Assembly: GCA_949358305.1 (NCBI GenBank)
Contig: OX442314.1
Coordinates: 54,321,369 to 54,385,368 of the forward strand
DNA: 64,000 bases
Reading direction: 5' to 3'
Source: Strigamia acuminata
Taxonomy: Eukaryota > Arthropoda > Chilopoda > Geophilomorpha > Linotaeniidae
Shown here: positions 10,907 through 20,794 of the stretch, piece by piece
Layout of the letters: every line of letters starts with the position of its first letter
Position numbering within the stretch: position 1 is the stretch's first letter
Program-made: the position numbers and the translations under genes
Notes under the pieces: model-generated
Told to the model about the DNA's origin: nothing
Database searches by the model: none
The model's input: only the letters and a program-made list of their open reading frames with translations

Positions 10907-11264
10907 ACATTCCACAAGATAGTTTTAGGTTACAAAGCTGAGTAGAATAACATTTCAAACCTTTTTTACTCAAAACTTTTCAGTAAGAGATAATTTTTTT
11001 TAAGAACAGTTCTAGACTAATTAGATGGTTCTCTACAACTTTGCAATCAACATTTTTTCCGTAGCAATGTTGGTTTAAAACTTACGAGTTGCAAAACATT
11101 GATGCAACAATGTCACATGAATTTAACATGTTTCATTGAATTTATCACATGGCATTTACTTAAATTCATAATTAAAAGTATTTTTAAATTAACATGATTG
11201 TGAAATAATTCACCTGGTAGGTGTTCGGCGGGACACCCTGTATAATTCCAAACGAACATTTAAT
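10907..11264. other. Non-coding stretch within the broken BEL element
   Basis: No open frame or RNA gene is evident. A CACCCTGTATA motif near 11232, common at the ends of small insect transposons, is the only recognisable word. Confidence 0.4.
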
Positions 11265-11371
11265 AACTTGCAGAAGAACACGATCGAGCGATGCATGGTG
11301 GATTAGCAGACACGTTGGCCGGTTTTCGAGAGCGATACTGGACGATGAGAGTGCGAAAAACAATTAAAGAA
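11265..11371 (+). pseudogene. BEL/Pao element 1, integrase zinc-domain part
   Basis: Encodes AEEHDRAMHGGLADTLAGF and then RERYWTMRVRKTIKE, the HH half of the BEL/Pao integrase HHCC domain (H.....MHGG...TL...R..YW). The frame breaks off at 11371 exactly where element B starts and resumes at 24894 after the AGAA duplication with ILHKCVRCR, which supplies the two cysteines. This direct continuity proves that B inserted here. Confidence 0.88.
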
Positions 11372-12367
11372 TGTCGCGCTCAACTCGGTCTGTCGCTGAT
11401 ACGTGGTATGAGTCACTCTCTGATCTCGCAATACCGCTTTACTCAAGCGGTTACCCAAATAATGTAACACGGCAAGACAATGTAAAAGGTAAATATAATA
11501 AATGTATTTATTATACGGGAATATACAGTTAAAAGGGAATAAAATATGTAAGGGAATAAAAAGGTAAAAGGAAAGGGGTGTGAAGTTGGCGGGAAACTGG
11601 TCGAGGTCGTCCTTTGTCGCTGTGGATCCAAGATGGCGTCCGCGTGGCAACGTGGTGTCGTCTTGGGCCGGCGTGGCAATGAATGGCGTCCTCGTCTCAC
11701 GTTTCTCGTTCGGTCCTTCGGGCTCACGCTGGTCGGGCGCGAGTGAATGCCTGAAAGGTCTTACTTCTGGTCTGTTGTCTAGGTTTAGGGTTTTTTGTAG
11801 GTGTCCGGCGATCACACAGCGGCGGACGCTTGGTGGTTCCCGGCGATACACACAGCGGCGGGAACGCTCGTCGTGGTTACTGCAATTTAGGCTTGTGCGA
11901 CCGTTTGTCTGCACAACTCGCTAAATTGGAGTAGGTTTACTATTTCTAGCTGGCTTGCTAAAATAGTGTGGTAATCTTGTTTCGCAGGTTACTCTGCGGA
12001 GGTTAACACAAATCAATCGTACTCACGTTGAAAGTCCCTTGTCCTAGGTCACTCCTGAAGTCTTTGTACTTAGGCTTGATCGTTTTAGGACGTTTGGCTT
12101 TTACGTGTATCTTGGTTGATTTTTGTGTTGGTTCTCCCCGCTCAGTGCAAGGCGAATTCCTTTGCACAAAGCGGGGGGTGACAGGTGACTAAAGCCACCC
12201 AATAGTGGAGAAGACGAATCTCCCCCACTCCCCCAGGGCAGACGCCCGTCCATTGACTGGATGTCAATGCTCTGAGGGAAGGGAGGCGCGCGTGCGACTC
12301 CCCTTCTTTACCCGTATGTAGGCCACGAGAGAAACTCTTCGTGCCCCACCCCAGTCGGGTCACCACA
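11372..12367 (-). repeat. 3' LTR of element B (996 bp)
   Basis: Minus-strand ends TGTGGTGACCC...GCGACA. By eye it is the same as the copy at 23898-24893. The minus strand contains GACGCCATCTTGGA (11640-11627). Confidence 0.95.
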
Positions 12368-12386
12368 CGTCCCCCTCCCAGCTCTG
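12368..12386 (-). promoter_or_regulatory. Polypurine tract of element B
   Basis: The minus strand reads GGGAGGGGGACG directly before the LTR start TGTGGTG. Element C has GGAGGAGGGACG in the same place. Such tracts prime plus-strand DNA synthesis during reverse transcription. Confidence 0.8.
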
Positions 12387-12406
12387 ACCGCCGGTGTTCG
12401 GAGCGA

Positions 12407-15400
12407 TCAATCCTTCTTGCTGGGACCCGACGCTGGATCCATCGCCTGGGCGAAACTCACTCCAGGGACGGGCGGCTCAGCGCCGGGCGGCACAGCGCCG
12501 GGCGGCAAAACCAGATCTCCAACCAAGGCTGAAGACTGGTCGCGGGGGTCCTCGTGCTCGGAAATAAAGCACAAATCGTGGCCGCCGGCTGGCTCGTACG
12601 GGGCACGCCTCCTCTCATGCAGCCAAACCCGCGGAATGAACGCCGAAAACCCGGAATTGGTGTGCCGGATTGCGTTCGCCTCCGCGGCCGTTCGAGGCGC
12701 ACGGTGGGCCCTCAGCAAACGCTGATGGAGGATCAAATCGGTGGTCTGGCGCACCTGGTTGTGTAGCCAAACGAATACCGATTTCCCCTTGTCTCTCTGC
12801 GCGAGGATGAATTTGCGCGTCGCCGTCGTCATCGACAGCTGAGAGAACTCGTCACACAACTTCTCATAATAGTTCGTCTGAAGCTTCGCCGCTTTCGCTG
12901 GCTTGGCGCTCTTCGGAACTACCGCTTGTTGGACAGTCTCTTCCCGCGCTTGTTGGGCTGCGGGAGGCGTCAGGCTCTGGCGAGCGGCGGACATCGTTGG
13001 TGGCGTCCGACATAACAAGCGTCTGGGTCTACCCGCCGCATTTGATAGGACGGGTGTCTGTGGTGTCGCCGCTGGTGGCATCGGTGGCGGCGGCGGCGGC
13101 GGAGGTGGAGTTGGGGCTCCACGTGAAGCAGTCGAAGAGGCGGCGTCGCTCTCCATCGGCTCTTCACTCGTGACCATCATTGCGTGTGACTGCGCTGACG
13201 GTGTTGGCTCCCACGTGGTAACGGCGTGGCGGAAGGCCATGCTCCGCAACTTATACCCCTCCCATTCGGGGTTCACCACGTCCCGGGTCAGCTCGAAGCG
13301 AGTCATCGCCGGGTTGGGGAGAATGGCGCTCCATTCCCCAACGAGTGCGCGAGGTATCTGCACACCCTCTCTGTCGACTACGGACCAACAGGCCATCGCC
13401 TGTCGTCCGACCCCAAAGAGCGAGGGGGTCAATAACTGGACCATGATCTTCGTCAAAGCCAGCTGTAGACTGCGCCGATTTACAGGGTTGCTGCGATCAG
13501 GATCTGCAGCGAACGCGCGCGAGTGGTGCCGCATCATCGAAATCCCCCACTCGATGAAATGGCGCTGAGTGACGTCGGCGCCCTGCAGAGCAGCGGCGGC
13601 GGCTCTCGGGTCCTCCATCACAAATGCGAAGGCCAAGAGCTCTTCGATCGATGGATTGGCTGCTTCTCGAGCCAGCCGTGCGTTTTCGTCACGCTGTTCA
13701 TACCACATCGCGGTGCGGTCGTGTCTTGCCTTGCTCGGGTAATATTCTCCGAATCGGGCGTTATGGCATTCCCGCGCAATGCTCTGGTGAACGGGCAACA
13801 TCACCGAGTCGTCGACGGCCAAGTTCGGCGTAGTGCTCGAACCCGGCATCGGCGGCGGCGGCGGCGGGGGCTGCGTCGGCGGCGGCAGCGGCTGTGTCGG
13901 CGGCGGCAGCGTCAGGGACTGCTGTGCTGGCAACGGTTGCGACGTTGATGACTGCGTCGGCAACAGCAACGTCAAAGACTGTTGTGTTGGCGGTGGCAGC
14001 GTCGCTTGCACTCCAGTCGGCGTGACTTGGAGTGCCGGGAGCTGGCTTACAGTACTCGTCGGTGGAACGACGGCCGTAGGCGCGTTTTCTACACGCGGTC
14101 GCGAATTGACATATTCGCTTAACCACCGTGCCACTTCGTGTGGAATCACGGTACCATGCTCGACGACGCCCATCTTGCGAGCGAACTGCATCGCGGGGTC
14201 GAAACGAGACAATTTCTTGCGTTTCATCTGGGTGATGATCTCGCGAAGGTCCCGCGTGTCTGGCGCTAGGACGCGACGCTCCCCGGAAGATCGGCCACTC
14301 GACTTCGATCGTGCCTCTCTCGCTTCCTTCGCTTCGATTGCTTTGAGAGCGTGTTCGGGAAGGGGAATTCCTCGCGCCTCGCAGCGAGCGAAATACCGCT
14401 CTTTGCGGTCTCGTTTCCGCTGCTCACGATGAGTTAGCGGATGTCTGCCGACACGGGGACGAGAGACTCGCTCTTCGTCACCCGAAATCCAGACTTCTCG
14501 AGTCTCTTTACCGTCTTTCATCTGACGGTTGACGAACACCCTTGGTCTGGTGTAATTCGCGGGGTCGCGCGGTGGCTGCGCTGACGTTCCCGCTCCATCG
14601 TTGACGGTCGAGTGCTGTTCGACGCACTGTTTCTTCGACCGTCCCGGGGAGCGCGATTCGCTGCCCCCGGTTCCCTTGGAGCGCTTGCGCTTCCTTGGGA
14701 AATTATATTTGGGGCCGAGAATTCCCAAATAGTGGAGTTGCCACATTTCAGCTTGTGACGTGAGAATCCCCATTCTCGGTCGCCACTGTGGCGTAACTTC
14801 TCCCTGCCGAATCTGCTCGCACCACAGATGTATATCGGCGGTGCTCATTCCGTCGTCTTGCAAAATCCGCTCTGCAACCGCCGGCGCAGTGTCGATTAGC
14901 TGCTGGCGGTAGTGTTGATACACTTCTTCGCGGGCCTCCTCGGTCTCGGCCGCTTGCCACGCGAACAACACATGCTCCTCCGCCGGCCTGCCGGAGTATT
15001 GGCTCGACAGGGCCGGGTGGAAGATTGGTGACTTCGGGTCATCGATGCGAGCGAGCTCTGCAGCGACGACGTTTCGCACCGACTCCGGGAACGCGTCCAG
15101 GAGTGTACAATCGTTAACCCAACGCTTGGCGAGGGCGCGCGAAAATAATACGCGCAGGCGGTATGGCTTCGCATCTTCGCCAAAGCAGCGGCGCAGAAAA
15201 TCGGGCAGTACGCCTCGATATATGCCCGCTCGCACTATGCATGCGGGGCTGAGCGCTCCCCATGTGTCTCGGAGCTCCATCTGCAATGATGGAAACAAAA
15301 TAATTAATGAAATCGCCAATAACACGGAGATAAATAGGGGGTGGGCTCGAGGAACGTCGCTGAAACGTGCGACCGCTCGTCGAGTCCTATTCCTGTTCAT

Positions 15401-16174
15401 TGATTCGTCCTTGTCAGGAAGAAAAGAGTCTTCTTGGCACATCTGGTTCACGTCCAATGATAACCACGAGACGGAATCGAGCGTATTAATCCGGAAATTT
15501 TTCTTCGGATTGCTTAATTTAAAATTAAACTGTAAATTTGTATTTAAACCAATAAATTCGCGAAATCGTTCGTGAAAATCTCCAATAACAATTTTAGAAC
15601 ATGTAAACAAATGTTCTTGTCGTGAATTAACTTGTAAAGAAATAAATTTGTCTAATAATAACTCCAAAAATTCGGAGTTAAAGTCGAGTTAAAAAACGAA
15701 TCTATAATAAATTAGTGTCATCGGGAAAAAATTCGCAAATAAAATAGCAAATAAAAATAGAAACAACGTTCTATAAATTCTTTCAAAATCCATCCAATAA
15801 ATTATTCCCATTTCTGGAATATAAAAAGAAAGCTCGTTTCCTTTGTCTCGTTCGTGTCAATTGTCGTGAGTCATCTTCAAGGAGCGAGGCGACAGTTTGT
15901 CTGCTATCGCGTCCTTGAAGACAAATAATAGGAGAAAATACAATCGCTCTCGCGATCGTGGATATTAGTATAATAATTATACACTATTTCGAACGCAGAG
16001 CGTTCATGTCAAGTATTAGTCAAGTGTATCTTTAATTCGACCGCACGGAGCTAAATCTCGTGCGGCGATGCCGACTACTACCTGATCGGGTGGAACTACG
16101 TTTATGTCCGGGTCCCAATTCTCGTCATGATGCTGTATTTCAAGCATTTCCTCGTCCCCTCCTTCCTCATCCAT
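12407..16174 (-). CDS. Element B ORF3, two exons, unknown function
   Basis: I read this as join 16174-16082 (31 codons) and 15280-12407 (957 codons), giving 988 residues. Exon 1 starts at ATG, is acidic, has DENWD near its end and stops at CAG|GTAGTAG. The intron ends with a pyrimidine-rich TTGTTTCCATCATTGCAG. Exon 2 encodes an N-terminal helical region, the block SQAEMWQLHYLGILG (M at codon 179 of the exon), a basic NLS-like KRKRSK tract, long Pro-rich and polyproline linkers, a central conserved block with VVDREGVQIPRAL, and a conserved end with LRAHR, RVWLHERR and EPAG. Element C ORF3 shares these blocks and their spacing. It occupies the env position, but I see no signal peptide, fusion peptide or C-terminal membrane anchor. 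I do not recognise the family. Confidence 0.75.
15281..16081 (-). other. Proposed intron in ORF3 of element B (801 bp)
   Basis: GT at 16081-16080 and AG at 15282-15281 on the minus strand, both in phase 0, with an AT-rich body. The frame upstream of the acceptor happens to be open and includes a hydrophobic run, but that run lies in the pyrimidine tract and is probably not translated. Confidence 0.65.
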
Positions 16175-16654
16175 CGTGAGGATTGCGCGTTCAGTCAGAC
16201 CACGATTAAAAAACTTGAAAACTTCTCGTAAAATGGATCAAAAACTTGGTTAAAAATGCACTCGCTGTGTATCACGTGCGGACGACGATCAGCTGATTTT
16301 AGCGGAAGTCCGGGTGAAAACGAGGCAATCGTGGTGGGTTCTGGGTAATTTTACTCCAGAACCAGGTGCTTATGACTGTGCGCAACAGCCCGTGCGCATG
16401 TTACGCTACGGGGCTCCTTTGTTTCTACGCCCGTGCGCGATCGCTGCTACGGGGTCTTTTGCACGCGGTATCCGACCCGTGCCGATAATTTTGCTACGGG
16501 TCCCGCGTTTCCACGCCATCTCGTGACGCGAATTCGACCGATATCCGCTTTGTTGGACTTAGCGAAATTTTCAGAGTCTCGGATTTTGATGGCTAGCGCT
16601 GTCGATCGGTCAATTTTTTTGTTTTTCAGCGTCGCCATCGACTCGTAACGTTTT
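16175..16654 (-). other. Spacer between pol stop and ORF3 exon 1 of element B
   Basis: No ORF of note. It would form the 5' leader of ORF3 or contain an upstream splice acceptor; neither can be decided from sequence. Confidence 0.4.
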
Positions 16655-19600
16655 CTACTCCTTTCCTACGACCTTTCCGTCTTTTATAAACGGATTACTT
16701 CCACGGGGCCGCAGGTGATGAGTCGAGACAGGTACGATATTTTTTGTTGTTTTTTGTGTCTGTACCTCCTCATTATTGTTTTCTTTTTTATCCGTGTTTT
16801 TTGTGTTTGTTTCAGGAGTTTCTCCTGTTTCCCCCCCGACCAAAATTGGATCCGGAACGGATTCAACTATCTCGTTTACCGGTGGTGAAGGGGCGTCGAA
16901 ATACTCCTCGTTGTCACTTGGCGGTGCTTTTTCCGACTCGCCAGCGAACATATCGACGATTTGGCCGTCAGTTTTTGACTTGACTTGGCCCTTGGCCCAC
17001 ATTTCTTGCGGGAATTCCGGAATGTACGGAGTTAACTCTCGTACCTGGATCGATTTGTGCTCGGTATTGTCCTCGAGCTTACGTAATTTATACGCGTTAC
17101 CGCCATGCTTGCCGATGATCACATACGGACCGTCTCTTTTGTCGGCCAAGCTGGCGGTGATTCCTCTCGCTGCATTTGAGAGGATTTGTGTGTCCTTCCA
17201 CACTAAATCATTAATCTCGAAATTCACGAATTTTCCACCGCTTTTATCTTGTAAAATGCGGTCGCGCATGTTAAAAATGTGCGCCATCATGTGCTTGTAC
17301 GTGTTGGAGATGGTTTGCTCCAATTTATACACGTACTCATGTGGTTTCTCGGGGTCCACCACATTTACTGACTCTGCCACTCGTGGGTCCCAAGGCACTC
17401 GTAGCTCCCGGGCGAAGTTGAGGTAGGCCGGAGAAAAATCTCTCGTCCTCGAGACTGTTGTTCGTATGCTGAACGCGATCTCCCTCAAGTATTCATCCCA
17501 CCTATTGTGGATGTCAGTGAATATACTTAGTGCATATTTAATGTCCCTGTTGAGTCGCTCAACGGGATTTGTTCTGGGATTGTAGGTCGAAGTATGTGAC
17601 GCCACAATCCCGAATTTCTCACAAAACTTACCCCAAATTTTCGAGATAAATTGGGGTCCGTTGTCGGATATCATTTTACGTGGAAATCCGTAACGTAACG
17701 CTACGTCGTAGATACATTCAACGATTTTTTCTGCTGAAGGTCTAGCGACGGCGTACAACTCGGGCCAACGAGTCGCCACGTCCATTATAACGATAATGTA
17801 CGCATTTTTATTTCCCGTAACGGGTTTTGGGCCCATCACATCGACACTTAAACAATCAAAAGGCGCGTAAGGCCCTAAGAAAATAGTTTCGAATGGTGAT
17901 TTACTCCTCGGCTTGCACGCTTGACATCGCTGACATTGGTGGACAAAAAGAGCAATATCTTTTTTCATCCCTGTCCAGTGAAAAAGCTGTGTAGCACGAT
18001 AGAGTGTTCTGCTTACTCCCGCATGGCTCGCAAGCGGGTGCCCGTGTAACAACCACAGCACGCGACCGATTAAGGAAGCAGGTATTACTACCTTTACTGC
18101 GGTGTCCGATTCACTCAAGTCATCTTGGTGATTTGGGTGATGTTTCACCAAAAGGCCGTCATCCAATAGGTAATCTATGGATTCGTGTGCATAACGACGC
18201 TTCTGCCTTCTGGTTAAGTTGGGCGGATATTTTCCTGTCAGTACGAATCTAGCTCTGTCCTGACATTTTTTGTCTAATTTTTGTTGCACAATTATTTCCT
18301 CCCTTGTCGGGGGATTGCTTCGCATTTGCTTGCCGACATGAGTGTGGAAGGCGCTTAGAAGCGGGTCATTTATTCTCCGCTCTAGCTTAAATTCCTTCTT
18401 TGCATTTGGGTAATTGTCAGCAGCTGGTTGGTATAACCGCGTCCAGAATCCACAGAATTTTACATCTGCTGGAGACGCGGTGGGAATTTCATTTATTTTC
18501 CTTAAATCCCAACGGTGACAACTCGTCGGGCAGTAAATGATGCGGGAATCATCCTCGCCATCATCGTCAGCGTCGATAGGATCTGACACTGGTGCCCTTG
18601 ATAGAGCGTCAGCCACGACGTTATATTTGCCGGGCTTGTATTGAATGGTCAAGTCGCATGCCATCAGTTCTAACTGCCATCTGGCTAGTCGACCGGCTGG
18701 CTCCTTTAATTTCATCAGCCATTGTAACGCTTGATGATCTGTGTGGACTACAAATTTGGTATATTCGAGATAATCTCTGAATTTCCTTATAGCCCACACA
18801 ACTGCCAAACACTCCAACTCTGTGGCGTTGTAATTTTTTTCAGCGCCTTGGAGTTTGCGACTTATAAACATGCACGGCAGGTCTTGTTCGACTCCGTCGC
18901 GCACGTGTGTTTGGAGCAACGCCGCTCCTAACCCAACTCTGCTGGCGTCCGTATGTAATATGAACGGCCGGTTTAAGTCGGGTAGAGGCATTACGCCGAC
19001 TTCCGTCAGCATCCTCTTTATCGCATTAAATGCGATGTTGCACTCATTTGACCATACAAATTCGTTTTCATTCTTCAGGAGGTCGGTAACTGGGGCTGCC
19101 ACTTCAGCTAGACCCGGTAGCAACCTGCCGAAGAAGTTTATCATTCCCATAAACCGTTGGACACCTTTAACGTCCTCGGGTGGTGGGAAACGATTAATCG
19201 CATCGATTTTTTCGGGGCCAATAGCTAAACCGTTGACTCCAATGCGATAACCCAGGAAGGCAAGCTCCTTTCGGCAGAACTTGCTCTTGCCCGGATGAAC
19301 GTGTAACCCAGCTTTCGCCAGCCGGGTGAGCACTTGGTCGATGTGCTCAATGTGCTCTTCGAATGTTTTAGAGGCAATAACTATGTCATCTAGGTATGCC
19401 CACACGAACTGATGCAGGATATCACCCAATACGCTTTCGATTAGTCTCTGAAAGGTACTGGGAGCATTCACTAAACCAAACGGCATGACGTTGAACATCA
19501 ACCGTCCAATTGGCGAGTAAAATGCTGTTTTTAGCTTATCCTCTGGCCTCATCTCAACTTGCCAGTATCCCTTCGACAGATCCATCGTCGTAACCCAAGA

Positions 19601-20776
19601 AAAGGGGCTAAGCTCTCTCAAAATGGATTCGATAGACGGCATCTGTATGGGATCTATCTCTGTCACCGCGTTTAATGGGCGGTAATCAATGCATAGGCGT
19701 GGGTCCGAGCCCGGGCGCATCACGAGCACAACTCGCGTCGCGTATTCTCCCTGGGCCTCGGAGACAATGCCACTGTCTAGCATTTCTTGGCACATTTTTT
19801 GTACTATTTCACGTTTTTGCGGGTTCATTCCCTTATACGCAACTCGTATAGGTTTATTATCCGTCAATTTAATTTCGTGAATAGCCCTATTCGTTCGGCC
19901 CGGTTTTTTCGACAGGATCCCCTCATATTTAAGTAGGACCCTTCGTAGGGCTGCCGCTTCGTTTAATTCTAAAGCGGCGTCGGCGACAAGCGTTTCCACT
20001 ACATTGTCCCGTTGCAATTCTGTTACGAATGCTTTAAAATCGTAGTCTTGAACGAATTTCTTTAGGCCTTTCTCCCACTGTGTCTTGTCGGCCGCTTCTT
20101 TGATAAGAGCTGGTGGCACGACAATTGCGGGTCTTTCTCTATCATTTCTGATATAATTCCAAGATTTCGTTATTGGATTTGGTTGTATTTCCATTGACGC
20201 CATGAGGTCTAAGCCCAACAGAAAAATTCTGTCGCACGTGGGCAGGACCAGGAAAGGGTGCTGTTCTACCCCTCCGAGCCACTCCATGGTCAATAATATA
20301 ACTCCTTTTGGACGCGCCATTCCGTTGGCGGTTTTTAGACGTACATTTTTATTAACGCCTTTTATCTTATCGGTGAGACCCAATGATGCTACTATGTCTT
20401 CGGAAACGAACGAGCGATCTGCTCCCGAGTCTAGCAGTCCCATAATTTTTTCGCGTTCTATTGTCATGGGCAGCATACATAGGCGGCTGGTATATTCGAC
20501 CGCCACGTTGCACATGAAAACACGAAATTCTTCTGTGTCTTCGACTACTTGAGGTAATTCTTCAAGCAGTAGGTTTGGTTCTTCCGCCTCAGCCTCAGCG
20601 TTTGCGGTAATTACCTGCAAAGCGTTGTTGGCCCTGTCTTGGATCTGGGCGTTAGCTATGTCACTACCCATTTCTTTGACTGGTGGCGGTTTATCGAACC
20701 CTTTGTTAAACCCCTTCTTCTTCATGAATGGCGCAGACGGTCGAGAAGTTATTTCTTCGCCGCCTGCGCTGACTCG
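16655..20776 (-). CDS. Element B Pol (protease-RT-RNase H-integrase)
   Basis: The frame opens at the frameshift site and runs 1373 codons to a stop; the first in-frame ATG is at 20725. Counting from that ATG, the protease DSGADRSF motif is at about residue 99 and RT YLDD at 444-447. RNase H follows (TDASRVGLGAALLQ, ELECLAVVWA, TDHQALQWL). Then come an integrase zinc domain (HGHPLASH...CQRCQAC) and a core with D in LSVDVMG, D in ISDNGPQF and E in NPVERLN. The domain order PR-RT-RH-IN is that of Ty3/Gypsy. The C-terminal tail ends with a basic LRPRGSNPFIKDGKVVGK motif shared with element C. No break is visible. It should be made as a Gag-Pol fusion by -1 frameshifting. Confidence 0.95.
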   Translation of the reverse strand, partial: RVSAGGEEITSRPSAPFMKKKGFNKGFDKPPPVKEMGSDIANAQIQDRANNALQVITANAEAEAEEPNLLLEELPQVVEDTEEFRVFMCNVAVEYTSRLCMLPMTIEREKIMGLLDSGADRSFVSEDIVASLGLTDKIKGVNKNVRLKTANGMARPKGVILLTMEWLGGVEQHPFLVLPTCDRIFLLGLDLMASMEIQPNPITKSWNYIRNDRERPAIVVPPALIKEAADKTQWEKGLKKFVQDYDFKAFVTELQRDNVVETLVADAALELNEAAALRRVLLKYEGILSKKPGRTNRAIHEIKLTDNKPIRVAYKGMNPQKREIVQKMCQEMLDSGIVSEAQGEYATRVVLVMRPGSDPRLCIDYRPLNAVTEIDPIQMPSIESILRELSPFSWVTTMDLSKGYWQVEMRPEDKLKTAFYSPIGRLMFNVMPFGLVNAPSTFQRLIESVLGDILHQFVWAYLDDIVIASKTFEEHIEHIDQVLTRLAKAGLHVHPGKSKFCRKELAFLGYRIGVNGLAIGPEKIDAINRFPPPEDVKGVQRFMGMINFFGRLLPGLAEVAAPVTDLLKNENEFVWSNECNIAFNAIKRMLTEVGVMPLPDLNRPFILHTDASRVGLGAALLQTHVRDGVEQDLPCMFISRKLQGAEKNYNATELECLAVVWAIRKFRDYLEYTKFVVHTDHQALQWLMKLKEPAGRLARWQLELMACDLTIQYKPGKYNVVADALSRAPVSDPIDADDDGEDDSRIIYCPTSCHRWDLRKINEIPTASPADVKFCGFWTRLYQPAADNYPNAKKEFKLERRINDPLLSAFHTHVGKQMRSNPPTREEIIVQQKLDKKCQDRARFVLTGKYPPNLTRRQKRRYAHESIDYLLDDGLLVKHHPNHQDDLSESDTAVKVVIPASLIGRVLWLLHGHPLASHAGVSRTLYRATQLFHWTGMKKDIALFVHQCQRCQACKPRSKSPFETIFLGPYAPFDCLSVDVMGPKPVTGNKNAYIIVIMDVATRWPELYAVARPSAEKIVECIYDVALRYGFPRKMISDNGPQFISKIWGKFCEKFGIVASHTSTYNPRTNPVERLNRDIKYALSIFTDIHNRWDEYLREIAFSIRTTVSRTRDFSPAYLNFARELRVPWDPRVAESVNVVDPEKPHEYVYKLEQTISNTYKHMMAHIFNMRDRILQDKSGGKFVNFEINDLVWKDTQILSNAARGITASLADKRDGPYVIIGKHGGNAYKLRKLEDNTEHKSIQVRELTPYIPEFPQEMWAKGQVKSKTDGQIVDMFAGESEKAPPSDNEEYFDAPSPPVNEIVESVPDPILVGGETGETPETNTKNTDKKENNNEEVQTQKTTKNIVPVSTHHLRPRGSNPFIKDGKVVGKE

Positions 20777-20794
20777 TTTTTTGACTCGTTTTTT
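20731..20794 (-). promoter_or_regulatory. gag/pol -1 frameshift signal of element B, doubled heptamer
   Basis: The minus strand has two A AAA AAC heptamers in the Gag frame (20794-20788 and 20782-20776). The second is followed by a 6-nt spacer, stem arm GCGCAGGCG (20769-20761), a 21-nt loop holding the gag stop, and arm CGTCTGCGC (20739-20731). Heptamer, spacer, stem and loop length equal those of A and C although flanking sequence has diverged. The pol frame is open from either heptamer. Confidence 0.87.

Noticed and set aside
15281-15667. N-terminal extension of element B ORF3 with a hydrophobic run, which could suggest an Env signal or membrane anchor
   Set aside because: It lies upstream of a good acceptor, has no counterpart in element C, and the hydrophobic residues come from the pyrimidine tract. 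The spliced exon 1 at 16174-16082 matches C instead.
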